19,104 nt of DNA from Trichomonas tenax. Lineage: Eukaryota > Parabasalia > Trichomonadida > Trichomonadidae. Below, piece after piece: positions 8,529 through 17,036 of this stretch; position 1 is the first letter of the stretch, and every line of letters begins with the position of its first letter. Position numbers and translations under genes: made by a program. Location of the stretch: positions 1-19,104 of the forward strand of contig JALKBU010000978.1 in assembly GCA_023091735.1 (NCBI GenBank), in the 5' to 3' direction. The notes beneath the pieces are model-generated. The model saw only the letters and a list, made by a program, of their open reading frames with translations. It did no database searches and was not told the origin of the DNA.

Positions 8529-10310
8529 TTATGAATTCAATGTATTGATAAGTTCTGCACGAATAGTTTCGTACTGCTTTTGCAATGTTGAGAAGTTCTT
8601 CTGTTCTAAAGCGATATCAACTGCACGCATACCAGTCTCGTCTGCAGCATTTAAGTCCTTTTCGACAGTGCCGAGTCTCTCTGCCATGCTCCTGAGCATC
8701 TGTTGGACTTCTGTCTTCGTGTATTCCGTTCTTGCAGCGAGTTTCGACATCGTGACTTCTTTCTGGCGTCTCTTCGGTTTGCTCGGCTTTGGCTGTGACT
8801 GAAGAAGATCTGGTTGTTCGCTTTCTGGCTCCTTCGGCTTCTCCTCTTGTTGCCTTGATGCGCTCTCTCTTGGTTTGATGCGAATATCTGGATGAGAGAG
8901 AATGAACTCGAGTTTTCGAAATGCTTGCATGAAATCTTGTCTTCGTCGATTGTTGAGAGGCAATCTTTCAGAAGCATCAACAACAGGAACTTCTCTCCAT
9001 ATCGATGTGATGGGTTGTTCTGTTTCTTCTATTTGCTCTTCCTCTTCTTCATTAAAGAGCTCAACCTTTGGCTCTGGTGGCTTTTCTTCTTCCGTTCCTT
9101 TTGCATCTGTCGCTGTAAGGAAGAATGATGCTGCTTCTTCTGTCTTTTGTGTGTTTTCTGTCTTCGGAAGGAACTTCTCTTCGAGTTCATCTGCTTCTTC
9201 CTCCTCTTTGGCACCTTCTTTCTCCTTCTGTGCGTTCCTCTCGAGCTTCTTTGAGTTCTTGTTGAGTGCTCTAAGATGTCCTTTAGTGAAAGAAGGTAAT
9301 GTCAAAGGATCGAAATTAACTGTGCGAACATTCACTGGAAGAGCCCTCTTTTGGACTCTATTTGGCTTTTCCTCTGTGATGATTATGATCTTTGTCTTCT
9401 CAAACAAGTCATCGACAGCTTTCATTTGCTTGGAACGAAGAACAATTGGATTATTTGTGATATTTACTTTTTCGAGTGAGTTCACATCGATTAATGATGT
9501 CATATCGTCAACGAATTCTATTTGATTGCGTCTTAATGACAATTCTTGCAAACTTTCGAAACCAAACGAAAATTTGGGAATTGTAGTGATTTGATTGTCA
9601 TCTAATATCAATATCTGCAATGAGCTGATTGTTGATAATGCGTAGAAACTCTGATCTGTGTTAATTAAGTTTCCTGTGAGATTTAATTTCGTTAAACAAG
9701 TAAAATGCATGAGATTTGTTGTTAATTCGGATATAGAATTGTTTGAAAGGTTGAGGTTTGTCAAATGAGGCATCAGTTGAAGCTCGTTAATGAAGGATGA
9801 AGAATAATTAAAACTTAGATTCAAAGTAATCAACGAATCCCATGCTCTATTATCATCGCAAAGCATTTCGGATGACTTAAAATCGAAATATTTGATTGAA
9901 TTGCAGCTTAAATCGAGTTCTTTTAACGTTTTAATAACTGAAAATGCCTCCATAGGCAATTTATTGTCACTAAAATCTGCTTTTTCTAGTGACATGAGCT
10001 CTCTGAATGCATCTATATCAATTTCAGTTAATTTTTTGCCTGAGGCTTCAATAAACTTAATTTTTGATAGATCTGATGCATTTAGGAGCTCCAAAAGATA
10101 TATAGAGTCAATAATATTCGCTGTTTTACGCCTGACTGATATTTTTCGTGGTGTTTTTGAATTTTTGACCGTATTTTGATTGTAATTGTTGTAATTTGGC
10201 CTCGTTCGAGCGTTAATTGCTATGCCAAGGTCAGGCTTGTGGCCTGTGGGACGTGCAATAGGGCCCTGGCGCTGATATTCGAATGGCGGACGGGTCCTAT
10301 TGCGAATCAT
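8529..10310 (-). CDS. Leucine-rich repeat protein with charged low-complexity and coiled-coil C-terminus
   Basis: I start the gene at the first ATG (10310-10308). The open frame extends 24 codons further upstream but only to a GTG. The product has 593 residues. A basic, Asn-rich N-terminus (1-65) precedes about eight LRRs of the SDS22 / LxxLxLSxNxI type (about 82-290), e.g. LKELDLSCNSIKYF, LTNLNLSNNSISEL, LQILILDDNQITTI and LQELSLRRNQIEFV. Next come a capping segment with NPIVL, a Lys/Glu-rich acidic stretch (350-435), a conserved-looking block ITSIWREVPVV...RQDFMQAFRKLEFILSHP (435-475), a Pro/Lys-rich basic linker (480-520) and a helical, probably coiled-coil end (530-593). No signal peptide or membrane segment is present, so it should be intracellular. 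The LRR plus charged-tail layout recalls XRRA1-like and axonemal/cytoskeletal LRR proteins, but I cannot confirm this. The stop is TAA. Confidence 0.85.
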   Translation of the reverse strand: MIRNRTRPPFEYQRQGPIARPTGHKPDLGIAINARTRPNYNNYNQNTVKNSKTPRKISVRRKTANIIDSIYLLELLNASDLSKIKFIEASGKKLTEIDIDAFRELMSLEKADFSDNKLPMEAFSVIKTLKELDLSCNSIKYFDFKSSEMLCDDNRAWDSLITLNLSFNYSSSFINELQLMPHLTNLNLSNNSISELTTNLMHFTCLTKLNLTGNLINTDQSFYALSTISSLQILILDDNQITTIPKFSFGFESLQELSLRRNQIEFVDDMTSLIDVNSLEKVNITNNPIVLRSKQMKAVDDLFEKTKIIIITEEKPNRVQKRALPVNVRTVNFDPLTLPSFTKGHLRALNKNSKKLERNAQKEKEGAKEEEEADELEEKFLPKTENTQKTEEAASFFLTATDAKGTEEEKPPEPKVELFNEEEEEQIEETEQPITSIWREVPVVDASERLPLNNRRRQDFMQAFRKLEFILSHPDIRIKPRESASRQQEEKPKEPESEQPDLLQSQPKPSKPKRRQKEVTMSKLAARTEYTKTEVQQMLRSMAERLGTVEKDLNAADETGMRAVDIALEQKNFSTLQKQYETIRAELINTLNS

Positions 10311-10955
10311 CTCTTCAAAGTTATAAACGTATAAAAAATAAATAGGGTTGTGAAAAATATAAAAGGGGTTGCTAAGATTCACATTTCGATGTAAAACGCA
10401 ATAGAATTGAAGGATAAATCAAAATCAAAAATCTTTTTGGAAATTTATATAAATAGTTTAGAGGAAACATTTATTTTTTATTGCCAAATTTTAAAAATCT
10501 GAAAATTTGATTGCTAAATATCCCTTCTAAATAATGCAGATAGTTGAATTTTATGAGCTATATTAAGAGAACTGGTTAAAGTTAAAAAAGATTTGATATT
10601 CATGATTGAAATTTTAAATTCAATTCTAAATCAACTGATATGAAGAGGATCTCAATGCTTCTCGTATTTGATCTTAAATAGACTACCACTGAGTTGAATG
10701 GAGAAAGATACTATTTTGGGTTTCTCAAAAACCAAAATCCAGCAAAACGCGTGATGACAGCATACTCAGTAGCATCTGCAGATCTCAAAAACGAAAGTTC
10801 CTCAAAAATCTAAAAAAAAACAAATATTCTCCCTTAATGAAATCATCAAAAAATTGGAAATGGAATTTAAAATGATTAGAAGGGAATCTAATCGTGAATG
10901 AGATTCTATACCTTAATCATATTCATTGAAATCAAATATTCATATATAAAATAAC
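10311..10955. other. Intergenic region between the LRR gene and SAM synthetase
   Basis: AT-rich sequence with no supported gene. Just upstream of the LRR ATG, a TTTTTCACAACCC stretch may act as the initiator. A hairpin-capable inverted repeat ATTTTGG...CCAAAAT lies at 10713-10738 with a 12-bp loop. Nothing else is recognisable. Confidence 0.55.
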
Positions 10956-12113
10956 TTAGAACTTGATCTCCTTAACCTTCTCCCATGGAAGGTCGATGTC
11001 TGTGCGTCCGAAGTGGCCGTAAGCAGCTATCTGAGCATAAATTGGTCTGAGAAGATTGAGATCACGAATGATAGCGTAAGGACGGAGATCAAAGTTCTTG
11101 TTAACGATTTCAACAAGCTCCTCGTCAGTCTTTCCCTTAGCAGTACCGTAAGTATCAACAAAGACAGAAAGGGGGTGGGCAACACCAATAGCGTAGGAGA
11201 GCTGAACTAAGCAACGAGAGCAAAGGCCAGCTGCAACAAGGCTCTTGGCAACCCACCGGGCCGCATAACATGCTGAACGATCGACTTTTGACGGGTCCTT
11301 TCCTGAGAAAGCACCACCGCCGTGCGCTCCCCAACCACCATAACTGTCTACGATAATCTTACGGCCTGTAAGACCGGAGTCACCAAGTGGACCACCGATA
11401 ACAAAGCGGCCACCTGGGTTAATGTGAAGGATTGTCTTTGCATCGATAAGATCCTTTGGAAGAACAGCATCAATGACGTGCTTCTTAACGTCAACACGAA
11501 GTTGATCGAGTGTAACTTCGTCTGTGTGCATTGTTGAAATGAGAACTGTGTGGATCCTGAGCGGCTTGAGTGAACCGTTTGTTCTCTCGTACTCAACTGT
11601 AACTTGTGTCTTGCCATCTGGGCAAAGGTATGGAAGAACACCAGACTTTCGGACCTCTGTAAGCTTGCGAGCAAGGTTATGGGCGAGAACGTGTGTCATT
11701 GGGAACAATTCCTTGGTCTCATTTGAAGCGTAACCGAACATAATGCCCTGATCACCGGCACCGAGTTCCTCGGCGGCTTTGTTAAGGTGAACGGCCTGGG
11801 CGATATCAGCTGACTGCTGGCTCATTGAGACCATGACAGCGCATGTGTCAGCGTCGAAGCAGAGCTTAGAAGATGTGTAACCGATGTTCCTGACGGCGTC
11901 ACGGACGAGCTTCTGGTAGTCAAGGTGTGCGTTGGAGGAAAGCTCACCGAGAAGCATGACAACACCTGTCTTTGTGCATGTTTCGCATGCAACCTTGGAT
12001 GTTGGGTCCTGAGCAAGGCAGGCATCGAGGATTGTGTCGGAGATGATGTCGCACATCTTGTCTGGGTGTCCCTCTGTGACGGACTCACTTGTAAAGAGAA
12101 AGTGCTGAGACAT
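10956..12113 (-). CDS. metK: S-adenosylmethionine synthetase (methionine adenosyltransferase)
   Basis: The enzyme makes S-adenosylmethionine from methionine and ATP, releasing phosphate and diphosphate; it is cytosolic and normally a dimer or tetramer. With the start at ATG 12113-12111 the product has 385 residues, the usual family length. Diagnostic motifs are intact: [13 protein letters not shown] (7-19), [12 protein letters not shown] (118-129), [20 protein letters not shown] (231-250), the [11 protein letters not shown]-loop-like motif (265-274) and the C-terminal HFGR (367-370). The frame stays open 35 codons further upstream, but that extension (MMHFKAF...) is not conserved-looking and includes the promoter, so MSQHFLF is preferred. 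Codon use is strongly biased to C-ending codons and the gene is visibly less AT-rich than its neighbours. This is typical of a highly expressed trichomonad gene. It ends in TAA. Confidence 0.97.
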   Translation of the reverse strand: MSQHFLFTSESVTEGHPDKMCDIISDTILDACLAQDPTSKVACETCTKTGVVMLLGELSSNAHLDYQKLVRDAVRNIGYTSSKLCFDADTCAVMVSMSQQSADIAQAVHLNKAAEELGAGDQGIMFGYASNETKELFPMTHVLAHNLARKLTEVRKSGVLPYLCPDGKTQVTVEYERTNGSLKPLRIHTVLISTMHTDEVTLDQLRVDVKKHVIDAVLPKDLIDAKTILHINPGGRFVIGGPLGDSGLTGRKIIVDSYGGWGAHGGGAFSGKDPSKVDRSACYAARWVAKSLVAAGLCSRCLVQLSYAIGVAHPLSVFVDTYGTAKGKTDEELVEIVNKNFDLRPYAIIRDLNLLRPIYAQIAAYGHFGRTDIDLPWEKVKEIKF

Positions 12114-12124
12114 GGAAAAAATGA
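12114..12124 (-). promoter_or_regulatory. Initiator-like element of the SAM synthetase gene
   Basis: Minus-strand TCATTTTTTCC directly precedes the ATG. It fits the trichomonad Inr (TCA+1-Y-T/A...), which would put the transcription start at 12122 and give a 9-nt 5' UTR. Trichomonad UTRs are typically this short. This also supports MSQHFLF as the real start rather than the longer open frame. Confidence 0.6.
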
Positions 12125-12230
12125 ATCGACCACTGTTTTCAATTTTTTGTCTTTTTGTAAAGTTACGGGCGTGGAAGATATTATTAAGTGTGTTGTAAAA
12201 CGCTTTAAAATGCATCATGATGAGTTTGAT

Positions 12231-12355
12231 GACGATTAATTTTTGAATTAAAAATTATCGTTAAATAACAATATTTCACTAAAATCCTAGCGTATCGAAA
12301 TAGATATTGTTGAATTTTACGCGACGATCATTTTTTGAATTAAAAATTATCGTGT
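12231..12355. repeat. Direct repeat pair, 31 bp, spaced 94 bp
   Basis: The 31-bp unit begins GACGAT, continues TTTTGAATTAAAAATTATCG and ends T. It occurs at 12231-12261 and 12325-12355 with two mismatches. The unit contains a near-palindromic AATTAAAAATT core. It lies just upstream of the SAM synthetase gene and, with the next repeat pair, forms a ~400-bp repeat zone before the TIR element. Confidence 0.75.
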
Positions 12356-12492
12356 ATAAAAATTTTATCGGCGGAATTTTTCTTTGATTTTCTCGATACT
12401 CAATATCAATTGTTCATTATAATTTTATGCTTTTGATGCAATTTTTATTTTTCAAAAATTAGCTTATAATACGACTCTAATCTGTATGCCAT

Positions 12493-12642
12493 ATCTAAAC
12501 TTAACTGGAAAACGGAAATATAATTTTGGCGCAATTTTTGGCATTTTAAAAATCTGGTGTATTTATGGTCTACATCACATGTAGTATCTAAAATCTCACT
12601 ATAAAACGAAATAACGGATTTTGGCGCAATTTTTGACATTTT
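12493..12642. repeat. Direct repeat pair, ~55 bp, spaced 95 bp
   Basis: Two copies (about 12493-12547 and 12588-12642) share ATCTAAA..., a central AAAACG(G)AAAT and a well conserved 3' part TTTTGGCGCAATTTTTG then (A/G)CATTTT (12524-12547 and 12619-12642). Read on the minus strand, each starts ATG-(S/P)-KIAPK, and the 12445-12639 open frame (64 codons) is created across them. Because the spacing is not a multiple of three, the second copy is read in a different frame, so I do not call that frame a gene. Confidence 0.7.
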
Positions 12643-12710
12643 TCAAGATGACGTTATTTAATTATATTTAGGACAGCTATGCTATGCATGTAATAAATAT
12701 CATCAAAATT

Positions 12711-13455
12711 TACGTTTCTATATTTTATCTCTCAAATTTTGCGTTGAATTTTTTTCCCGTTGACTTTTTTGAGTTTTGCGATTTTTAACGATTAAAACCC
12801 CCTATTAAGCCAAACTGAGAAGACAATTACGTGCTTTTCAGGGGTGCTTAGTATGTTTATAGCATTTGCTTGTCGATTTAACTTGAGGATCTCCATGCTT
12901 CCATGAGATTTCAGCGAATTTTGACATGTAAAATAACAAAAGTCACATTTTTGACATATATTATCTGATATTTGTCATGTAAAATCGACAATTTGATATG
13001 TAATGTTCCCAATGAGCAAATTTTATGTGAATTTGAGGTCGCATTACGATATGTATGCTCGATGTATGAGCAAAGGAATGCCGTTTGACTCCCGCGCGTA
13101 GCGTATTTTTTCTTTTCTATTTTTTGATTTTTCTAGGGGAACTCTCGCAAAAATAAGAGAGCGAACGCTATAATAGTGAGATGTATTTGTTATAATCATC
13201 AAAGAGATTCATAACAGAAGCCCGTTAGTGATTTGTAATGGATTTCTGTTTGTAATCATATCATGATTAAGTAATACCTTGCTAAGATCATGAAATAGAT
13301 TGCACCACTAGAATCAACACCCACAAAAAGCACGTAAATATTTCATCAGATTCGTCCAGGAAGGGGGTTTCACTCGTTAAAAATTGCAAAACTCAAAAAG
13401 GTCAACGAAAAAAAAAAATGGAGCCCAAATTTTGAGATTTTTTATGAAAATACCG
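12711..13455. mobile_element. Putative non-autonomous DNA element with ~120-bp imperfect terminal inverted repeats
   Basis: The left arm (about 12728-12852) and right arm (about 13308-13440) are inverted copies of each other. The best core is 12758-12790 against 13375-13407: 33 bp with 2 mismatches, including CGTTGACYTTTTTGAGTTTT. Further matching blocks in the same order are AACCCCCT / AGGGGGTTT, TTACGTGCTTTT / AAAAGCACGTAAA, and CAAATTTTG / CAAATTTTGAG at the outer edge. The interior (~455 bp) encodes nothing recognisable and repeats short motifs such as GACATGTAAAAT and GTCATGTAAAAT. The layout suits a MITE-like element or a degraded DNA transposon. Ends and target-site duplication cannot be fixed by eye, and no known family is assigned. 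Confidence 0.6.
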
Positions 13456-14945
13456 ATCCATCCTTCTAACATATGCCTAGACAGGCACACTAATTGTGTA
13501 CGAGTGATTCTCGCTTGTTCGCTTTTCTTCTTCATTCTTCAATTGTGATTCAAATATTAAAACTTCAAAATCTCAGAAATGAAGTGTATAACAGCAGTTA
13601 GTTTGTTCCAAACGCATTACCTCATTGTTTATTCGATATTTTATACTTTTTTCCCCTCATTCAGATTAGCAATACTCTCAGCATTAAAATATTTCATTGA
13701 GAAATGCGCTGATGCATGAAAACTTTGACATTCTTATAGCAAGTGAATAACGCAGTTGAATATGATATTTTTATGATAAATTATTGATATTAAATCTATA
13801 TTGTCGGTGAGAAATACAACAAATGACTAATATTTAAGGATTGTAGATACTTTATATCGAGTAGACGACTTTTTGTAAAAGTGACATTAAGGTTTTTAGC
13901 AAATTATATTGTTGAACAATCTCTTATGTCATTGGTCGATATATTTATGTACTGATATATCACCCATTTTGATGAGTGTCTCACCCCGTCAAGAATAAGT
14001 TGCGCTAGAAGGGGCCAAGACCGAGCCAACAGAGTGTGCGAACCCTAGAGAAGGTGTTTGACAGGAAATAGAGCAATATTTCCATTTACTATATGGTGAT
14101 ATTCCAATAATTTTATAAAATCTCTAATTCAGACGAAGATATTCATTACATGCATTACGCATAACATATGGATCTGTGAAAATGATCAAGGAACCTTTAA
14201 AAAGAACAAAATATCTTACAAAATAGTTATTTTTGCGTTTGTCTTCATAACTGTTAGAAAACCATATCTTTACTTGACATGCATCATGTTCTCTGTTTGC
14301 TTGTTCAATTTCTAAATGAAAGAAAAATAATACAATATTTTACTTAGAAATAATATGATAGATTCATTGAACAGCTCCAATTTTGCGAGCATGTATTTAT
14401 GCGAATCTACCCTATTGTAGGCAAAGTCCAATCATAAGTTTGTTTCGGTGATTGATGCAAATTTTCACCTCCATTTATTAATCGCTGTGTCGACGAGTTG
14501 CAAATACTACACACAGGCTTTGGAAAATATTGCTATGCCAGAACCTGTACAAATCAGGCATAATTAATAATCAGATTTTGAATCGATCGATTTCATGATG
14601 ATCACACCTGATTTATAACTGACACATTCTTGTTTTGTTTTTCAAAAACTTATTTTACTTGCCTATCGTGAATTCGTCGAAATCTCGAACGTGCTGACTC
14701 GAATTCATGATATTTTTTAATATATTAGTATAAAACACTGCCTCATACAGGAATATAGCTGTCATTCTAGTTTGCAAATTTTTGCACACTCCGAAGGTAC
14801 CAAAAAACTAAATGTTTCAAAATACTCGACTGCACTTTTTAAATTTTTTGAATGAAACTCATAGAAAAATTCTATGAGTTCTCTCAATTTTTTCTCAGTC
14901 ACATATTTTGAACAGCGGTATATATCTATTTTATTAAAATAAAAG
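13456..14945. other. Gene-free region with a short GC-rich island
   Basis: Mostly plain AT-rich DNA without a credible gene. One minus-oriented TGTCACTTTT-type motif lies at 13877-13885 (GTCACTTTT). At about 13980-14070 the sequence becomes sharply less AT-rich (CACCCCGTCAAG...GGGGCCAAGACC...GCGAACCC). It has short plus-strand coding-like runs broken by TAA and TGA, and the minus strand contains GGGTTCGCAC, but no tRNA fold can be built. The region next to 14945 is the 3' flank of the acyltransferase-like pseudogene. Confidence 0.5.
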
Positions 14946-16130
14946 CTAATGAAAATAATATACAGATTCAACACTGTTATATGCATCTTGAATCGACATA
15001 TCATTGGTGATGTTGTTGATTGCGAATTTGACAGTTTCTGCAAACTTGTCAGCTTCTTTAAGGGTTAAGATATATGGAGATGTAAACATTTTTCCTCTAA
15101 ATATCGTTCCATCAACGTTGTGAGTTCCGAAGGAAACGCATCCAGGGAACTATAGAACAGGTCCTTGAAGTGATGTTGAAATCATCGCATCTTTGACAAC
15201 ATCAGATGTTTTAATATTACCCATATTTGAAAGGCTTTGAGTGCAATATGCTGGGAACGGAATTGTTCTATATTTGTTATCTTTAAATATTCTGAAAATC
15301 TCTCCATTTGTTAACTTTTCATCGAGATCTTTCCTGAGTCTTCTTTTGAGTTCATATATTGATATCTTCTTCATGTCTGAGCCTTCCTCAATGTTCGTAT
15401 CGACTGTTGTGAGTGCATTCATATTCACATTTCTCCAATCTAGATGAGCTAAAGCCTTTCTTGAGTCAACAGCAGACTGAATAGCAAATGTTGTCAACTT
15501 TCTGTTCAATACAGAGCATGATATCAAAGTTGACATCATAAGATGCTCTGTGAATCCAGAGATATGCTTTTCTAGAGGGAATTCAACGAGTCTCTATACA
15601 GATGTTCCTGGAGCAACAGGTTTGCTATGGCATTTAACTGGTGTTGAATAAAATTTGCTTGAACCTGAAACAATATCATAGAATTTCTCAAATGAGTCCA
15701 AAACAGATTCATGGATAGCAAATTCCGGATCTATTGGTGTTGGACGACCACTTAAATGAGCAACAATCATTTTCAAATATGGACCATCAGCACAAGCATG
15801 AGATCTATGCAAAACAACAGTATCCTTGTTGTAGCAAATGCCTGCTAATCGATCTGACATCGGAATTGTATGATGTTTTTCAACATATAAATGAGCATCT
15901 TCTAAATGTGGAAAATTATCTGGGATTTCGAATGTTTTACACTTTTCATCAGTATGCACATAGTTATTGCTATCATAAAGTACGCGGCAACCCATTGCTT
16001 TTTTAGATATCTCATTAACAACATCTTTTACCATAGAAGGCTTTATTTTCATGGACAACTGTGTGTAGCATTGGCTAAATATCTGTCCAAATTCATAATT
16101 GTTCAGCCCTTTAACACGTGGACCAATCAT
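14946..16130 (-). pseudogene. HxxxDG acyltransferase / condensation-domain-like gene interrupted by two in-frame TAG codons
   Basis: From ATG 16130 one reading frame spans 395 codons to a TAG at 14946-14948. It is broken only by TAG at codon 179 (15594-15596) and TAG at codon 327 (15150-15152), with no frameshift. The first part holds VVLHRSHACADGPYLK, whose His111-x-x-x-Asp115-Gly116 matches the catalytic HxxxDG of the chloramphenicol-acetyltransferase/condensation superfamily (NRPS condensation domains, alcohol acetyltransferases). The second part contains QSLSNMGNI, resembling the SN(L/M)G motif of alcohol-acetyltransferase-like members. The third part (GCVSFGTHNVDG) completes a plausible domain of about 390 residues, near the family norm. 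It would transfer an acyl group to an unknown acceptor. A young pseudogene is most likely. Sequencing error or TAG readthrough are alternatives. Confidence 0.7.
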
Positions 16131-16259
16131 TGATAAAAAATATTTTTATTATCAGTTTGAAAACTTTACATTGAACAGACGGTTTGGACGCATTGTTTTG
16201 CGCAATGATAAAATAAATCTTATCATTCATAAAAATGCCAATTAACTCATTACCAAGAT
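16131..16259. other. Short spacer upstream of the acyltransferase-like pseudogene
   Basis: It holds an inverted repeat AATGATAA (16204-16211) / TTATCATT (16220-16227) with an 8-bp loop. No gene is visible. Confidence 0.55.
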
Positions 16260-16842
16260 TTAGTTAACATATAGATATTTAAATAACAAGATTATCTTCC
16301 AATGGTTTGCAAAAGAGTTGATCTTCTTTTGGATGTATTCTTGATTTCTGATGAACGTGATAGAAGACTTCATTACTGTGTCTAATTTATCCAGAGAGTC
16401 TTCGTCGCGTGTTTCGAGGAATCTGGAAACCATTTGGAATGATAACGAAGTAGCTTCCTTTCAGATGTCGAACTGCAATCAGGAAACCGGCGCAGTAAAT
16501 TCGAATGCGAGTTTGTTGATCATCATAGCGTTCATGTTAACATGTTGAAGAAGCCAATCAAGTTAAGAACAATTCTGTTGAAGACTACGATGTTCTGTGC
16601 TTGGTCGATGATGTGAACTTTTTGATAATTTGGTGTAAAACTCCGTTGTTGACTGATTTGATCTCTTCGATGTTCATCGGATATCGAGATGCGAATTCCT
16701 GGTAGGGCATCAAAATTTTTGAAGACTGCGCGTATATAATTGCGAATAATTGGACTAAGTAAAGAACATCGAAAACAAAAATAATGGAGTGAAATAGGCT
16801 TAACGATAATGAATTAAGCAATTCATTAATGATATTGATCAT
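16260..16842 (-). pseudogene. Probable degraded unknown gene, coding-like blocks in several frames
   Basis: Coding-like blocks follow one another on the minus strand in different frames. An 85-codon frame (16842-16585, ATG start) has a hydrophobic N-terminus (FHSIIFVFDVLYLVQLF) followed by YQEFASRYPMNIEEIKSV. An overlapping block reads IIDQAQNIVVFNRIVLNLIG. Then come NAMMINKLAFEFTAPVS, then IAVRHLKGSYFVIIPNG. Last is a 57-codon frame (16433-16260) with RFLETRDEDSLDKLDTVMKS. C-ending codons (AAC, ATC, TTC) are frequent in these blocks, as in real genes here. This suggests one gene broken by several indels, but I do not recognise the family. The plus-strand frame at 16351-16548 appears to be its shadow. 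The 85-codon frame could instead be a small membrane-anchored protein gene in its own right. Confidence 0.4.
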
Positions 16843-17036
16843 AATCTAATATAATCTAGAAATACAATACAAGTATATTTGGAACAAGTGACCAGTGACT
16901 CTGCTAGGCCAAAGACAGACAATTTCCTGTCTGAAAATAACCCTGAAGAATATCAAATCGCAACATTAAAATTATATAGGAGTGAGGAATTACAGCAAGG
17001 AATTAGTCTAATAATATGTGAAAGACATTAATAATA

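Noticed and set aside
8902..9525. Plus-strand 207-codon Ser/Phe-rich open frame
   Set aside because: It is antisense to the Glu/Lys-rich acidic region of the LRR gene; GAA/AAG codons read backwards give TTC/CTT, so the Ser/Phe richness is an artefact.
12114..12218. 35-residue N-terminal extension of SAM synthetase as an organellar targeting peptide
   Set aside because: The frame is open, but the segment contains the initiator-like motif immediately before the conserved MSQHFLF start, and cytosolic localisation is usual for this enzyme.
11924..12239. Plus-strand frame and other alternative frames over SAM synthetase
   Set aside because: They overlap an unmistakable, fully conserved enzyme gene on the other strand and show no independent features.
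12445..12639. 64-codon minus-strand ATG frame
   Set aside because: It is generated by the ~95-bp-spaced repeat pair and changes frame between repeat copies; it has no recognisable protein features.
13990..14070. tRNA gene suggested by GGGTTCGCAC on the minus strand
   Set aside because: No A-box at the right distance, no acceptor or anticodon stem, and the T-loop pairing does not hold.
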